Origin: Rikenellaceae bacterium
GTDB taxonomy: Bacteria; Bacteroidota; Bacteroidia; Bacteroidales; UBA932
Reading direction: 5' to 3'
Assembly: GCA_900769905.1 (NCBI GenBank)
Contig: CAAGIL010000127.1
Location: forward strand, 1-22,270
DNA length: 22,270 nucleotides
In this document: in pieces, positions 19,831 to 22,270 of the stretch
Layout: every line of letters starts with the position of its first letter
Numbering within the stretch: the stretch's first letter is position 1
Program-made: the position numbers and the translations under genes
The notes under the pieces: model-generated
Database searches by the model: none
What the model was told of the DNA's origin: nothing
What the model saw: only the letters and a program-made list of their open reading frames with translations

Positions 19831-22270
19831 ATGGAAGAAGAGAATATCATCACCGTAGAACCCGTCGAAGAGGAGGAAGCTCCCGTTGCCGAAGGACCGG
19901 AAAGCGACAAATTCAACAAGTTGCTGACCGGCGACAGCCGGAAATACAAACTCTCCGGCATGTTCAAGGACTGGTATCTGGATTACGCGTCATACGTGAT
20001 CCTGCATCGCGCCGTACCTCATATCATCGACGGACTCAAGCCCGTGCAGCGCAGGGTGCTCCACGCCATGTACAAGATGGACGACGGCAAATACACCAAG
20101 GTCGCGAACATCGTGGGCCAGGCTATGCAGTACCACCCGCACGGTGACCAGTCCATACTCGGAGCCCTGGTCCAGCTCGGCCAGAAAGGCTTCACCGTGG
20201 ATTGCCAGGGTAACTGGGGCAACATCCTCACCGGCGACTCCAATGCTGCACCGCGATACATCGAAGCGAGGTTGAGCAAGTTTGCGAAGGAGGTCGTGTT
20301 CGACCCTAAGGTCACCAACTGGATGACCTCGTACGACGGACGCAACCAGGAGCCGACCGAACTCCCGCTGCGCTTCCCTCTCCTGCTCGCGCAGGGCACC
20401 GAGGGCATCGGCGTGGGTCTCGCGTCCAAGATACTGCCCCACAACTTCAACGAACTGCTCGACGCTTCCATCGCGATTATGGAAGGCCGCGAGTACCGGA
20501 TTTTCCCGGACTTCCCTACCGGCGGATTCGCCGACTGCAGCAATTACCGTGAAGGCCGCAGGGGCGGCAGCGTGAAGGTGCGTGCGCGCATCGAAAAAAT
20601 CGACAAGAGCACTATCGCAATTACGGAGACCCCTTACGGGAAATACACCCGCGACCTCATCGAATCCATACTCAAGGCCAAGGAGAAGGGCAAGATCAAG
20701 ATCAAGAAAATCGAGGATATGACCACGGACAAGGTGAACATACTCATCCACCTTCCCGGCGACGTGTCCCCGGACAAGACCATAGATGCCCTCTATGCCT
20801 TCACCGACTGCGAATACACCATCAACCCCAACGCCTGCGTCATCAAGGACAACAAGCCGGCTTTCCTCTCGGTCAACGACATCCTGGAATACAGCACTTT
20901 CCACACCCGTGACCTGCTGCTTCAGGAACTCAACATCAAACTTGACGAGCTGGAGGCGGAGTGGCACAGCTGTTCCCTGGAGCGTATCTTCTTCGAGAAC
21001 CGCATCTACAAGGTCCTGGAGCAGAACCAGATGAGCTGGGAGGAGCAGGTGAACGACGTGTTCGCGAAGATGAAGGAATACCAGGACCTCTTCCACCGCG
21101 AGATCGTAATGGACGACATACTCTCCCTTGTCGAGAAGCCGGTGAGAAAAATCTCCAAGTTCGACACCAAGGCGATGGACGAGAAGATACTCGGCATCGA
21201 GGACAAGATGAAGGATGTCAAGTCCGACATTGAGCACATAGACGAATATACTATCAACTGGTTCAGGAACCTCAAGAGCAAGTACGGGGCCGATTTCCCT
21301 CGCCGCACCGAGCTTACCGGTTTCGAGACCATTGCCGCCACCAGGGTAGTCAACAACAACGCCAAACTCTACGCCAACCTCTCCGAGGGCTTCGTGGGCA
21401 TAGGGCTCAAGAAGGACGACAACGGCAGCTACATATGCGACTGCTCCGACCTTTCTGAAATCATCGTCATACGCAAGGACGGAAAGTACAAAATCACCAA
21501 GGTCAAGGACAAGGACTTCCTGGGCAAGGACCTGCTCTATGTGAACGTGTTCAACAGGGGCGATTCCCGCACCATATACAATGTCATCTACAGGGAGGGC
21601 AAGACTTCCATCTACTACGCTAAGCGCTTCAACATCACCTCCGTGACCAGGGACAAGGAGTACGACATCACCTCCGGCACCGAAGGTTCACGCATAGAGT
21701 GGTTCACCGCCAACCATAACGGCGAGGCGGAGACCGTGAAGGTGCAGCTGCGCGCAAAGGCGAAATTAAAGAAGACCGTGCTGGACTACGACTTCTCCAC
21801 CCTCGCAATCAAGGGCAAGGCTTCCAGGGGCAATCTTGTCACCAAAAACGTCATCCAGCGCATCAGCCTGAAGAGCAAGGGCATCAGCACCATCGAGGGC
21901 AAGGATATCTGGTATGATGCCGACATACAGAAGCTCAACGACGAAGCCCACGGACTCTATCTTGGCAAGTTCGAGGACGGGGACAAGGTGCTTGCCGTTT
22001 TCAGGAACGGAAGTTTCTACACCACCTCCTTCGAAGTGGTCAACCGCTACCAGGGAGACGTGCTGTTCATAGAGAAGTTCGATCCTGACAAGACCTTCAC
22101 CGCGCTCTATTACGATGGGGCTTCGAAGAGTTTCTACGTGAAGCGTTTCAGCTTCACGGTCAGCGACAACACCCCTCTGAGCTTCATCTCTGACCATCAG
22201 AAGTCCTACCTGGTTGAGCTCTCCTCAGACAGGCATCCTCAGTATGAGGTCGTCTGGAAGCTTGAGGACA
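19831..22270 (+). CDS. Type II DNA topoisomerase subunit A (ParC/GyrA family), 3' end outside window
   Basis: The breakage-reunion subunit of topoisomerase IV or gyrase. The frame is open from ATG at 19831 to the window edge (813 codons) without a stop. The catalytic Tyr is Y143 in SNAAPRYIEARLSK. The winged-helix region with QYHPHGDQSILGALVQL (about 100-116) corresponds to the quinolone-resistance region, and DGLKPVQRRVLHAMYKM (68-83) is the family start signature. A coiled-coil segment and tower domain follow, then a beta-pinwheel C-terminal domain from about residue 500. An acidic N-terminal stretch (residues 1-22) precedes the conserved core. Compared with typical Bacteroidota proteins, this resembles the ParC-like A subunit more than canonical GyrA because I do not see a clear GyrA-box in the visible part, but the true C-terminus is missing and the call stays tentative. 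No B-subunit gene is in view. Confidence 0.88.
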   Translation, partial: MEEENIITVEPVEEEEAPVAEGPESDKFNKLLTGDSRKYKLSGMFKDWYLDYASYVILHRAVPHIIDGLKPVQRRVLHAMYKMDDGKYTKVANIVGQAMQYHPHGDQSILGALVQLGQKGFTVDCQGNWGNILTGDSNAAPRYIEARLSKFAKEVVFDPKVTNWMTSYDGRNQEPTELPLRFPLLLAQGTEGIGVGLASKILPHNFNELLDASIAIMEGREYRIFPDFPTGGFADCSNYREGRRGGSVKVRARIEKIDKSTIAITETPYGKYTRDLIESILKAKEKGKIKIKKIEDMTTDKVNILIHLPGDVSPDKTIDALYAFTDCEYTINPNACVIKDNKPAFLSVNDILEYSTFHTRDLLLQELNIKLDELEAEWHSCSLERIFFENRIYKVLEQNQMSWEEQVNDVFAKMKEYQDLFHREIVMDDILSLVEKPVRKISKFDTKAMDEKILGIEDKMKDVKSDIEHIDEYTINWFRNLKSKYGADFPRRTELTGFETIAATRVVNNNAKLYANLSEGFVGIGLKKDDNGSYICDCSDLSEIIVIRKDGKYKITKVKDKDFLGKDLLYVNVFNRGDSRTIYNVIYREGKTSIYYAKRFNITSVTRDKEYDITSGTEGSRIEWFTANHNGEAETVKVQLRAKAKLKKTVLDYDFSTLAIKGKASRGNLVTKNVIQRISLKSKGISTIEGKDIWYDADIQKLNDEAHGLYLGKFEDGDKVLAVFRNGSFYTTSFEVVNRYQGDVLFIEKFDPDKTFTALYYDGASKSFYVKRFSFTVSDNTPLSFISDHQKSYLVELSSDRHPQYEVVWKLED

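Noticed and set aside
19990..21237. A 415-codon minus-strand open frame inside the topoisomerase gene
   Set aside because: It mirrors the topoisomerase frame, shows only a biased Val/Leu/His/Asp-rich composition, and has no motif.
1..22270. CRISPR arrays, tRNA or rRNA genes, insertion sequences, phage genes
   Set aside because: No regularly spaced repeats, no structural RNA patterns and no transposase or integrase motifs were recognised on either strand.

Overview
The window looks like a chromosomal segment of a Bacteroidales (Bacteroidota) bacterium, probably a gut or rumen glycan degrader. Four things point there: a mannan phosphorolysis operon of the Bacteroides fragilis type (GH26, GH130, GPH symporter), a complete MoxR/Bat (Bacteroides aerotolerance) operon, Bacteroidota-type -7 promoter boxes (TAnnTTTG), and almost no Shine-Dalgarno sequences. 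By eye the DNA is in the mid-50s % GC, yet ATA is heavily used for isoleucine. I cannot fix a genus from sequence alone. No stretch of 300 bases or more lacks a gene, and I saw no tRNA, rRNA, CRISPR array, insertion sequence or attachment site.

Region 1 (1-6782, + strand) is a tight catabolic operon for beta-mannan, glucomannan or cello-oligosaccharides. It holds the 3' part of a GH5 endoglycanase broken by an in-frame TAA, a GH94 cellobiose phosphorylase, a GH26 beta-mannanase lipoprotein, a GH130 mannosylglucose phosphorylase and a GPH-family sugar:cation symporter. The expected flow is: extracellular cleavage by GH26 (and GH5 if intact), uptake of disaccharides by the symporter, then cytoplasmic phosphorolysis to mannose-1-phosphate or glucose-1-phosphate plus glucose. 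The cellobiose/mannobiose 2-epimerase that normally converts mannobiose to mannosylglucose is not in the window.

Region 2 (6783-14862, - strand) is a seven-gene operon read from 14862 downwards: MoxR AAA+ ATPase, DUF58 protein, a BatD-like membrane protein, BatA, BatB, BatC, and a single polypeptide joining BatD to BatE. Every neighbouring pair overlaps by 1 to 20 bases, so translation is probably coupled throughout. The operon faces region 1 with directly abutting stop codons.

Region 3 (14887-22270, + strand) is a housekeeping stretch starting 24 bases from moxR on the opposite strand. It runs truA, then an ExbB/ExbD/TonB-like proton-driven energy transducer, an RluB-type pseudouridine synthase with a long repetitive N-terminal tail, the GTPase Era, and a type II topoisomerase A subunit (ParC/GyrA family) that runs off the right edge. 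Putative -7 boxes precede truA and the exbB-like gene. From exbB to era, genes are separated by -1 to 9 bases; 33 bases precede the topoisomerase gene.

The observations I rate highest are the nonsense codon that separates the two catalytic glutamates of the GH5 enzyme, the BatD-BatE fusion with a signal-peptide-like segment (and an ATG) at the junction, and the pairing of two disaccharide phosphorylases in one mannan operon.
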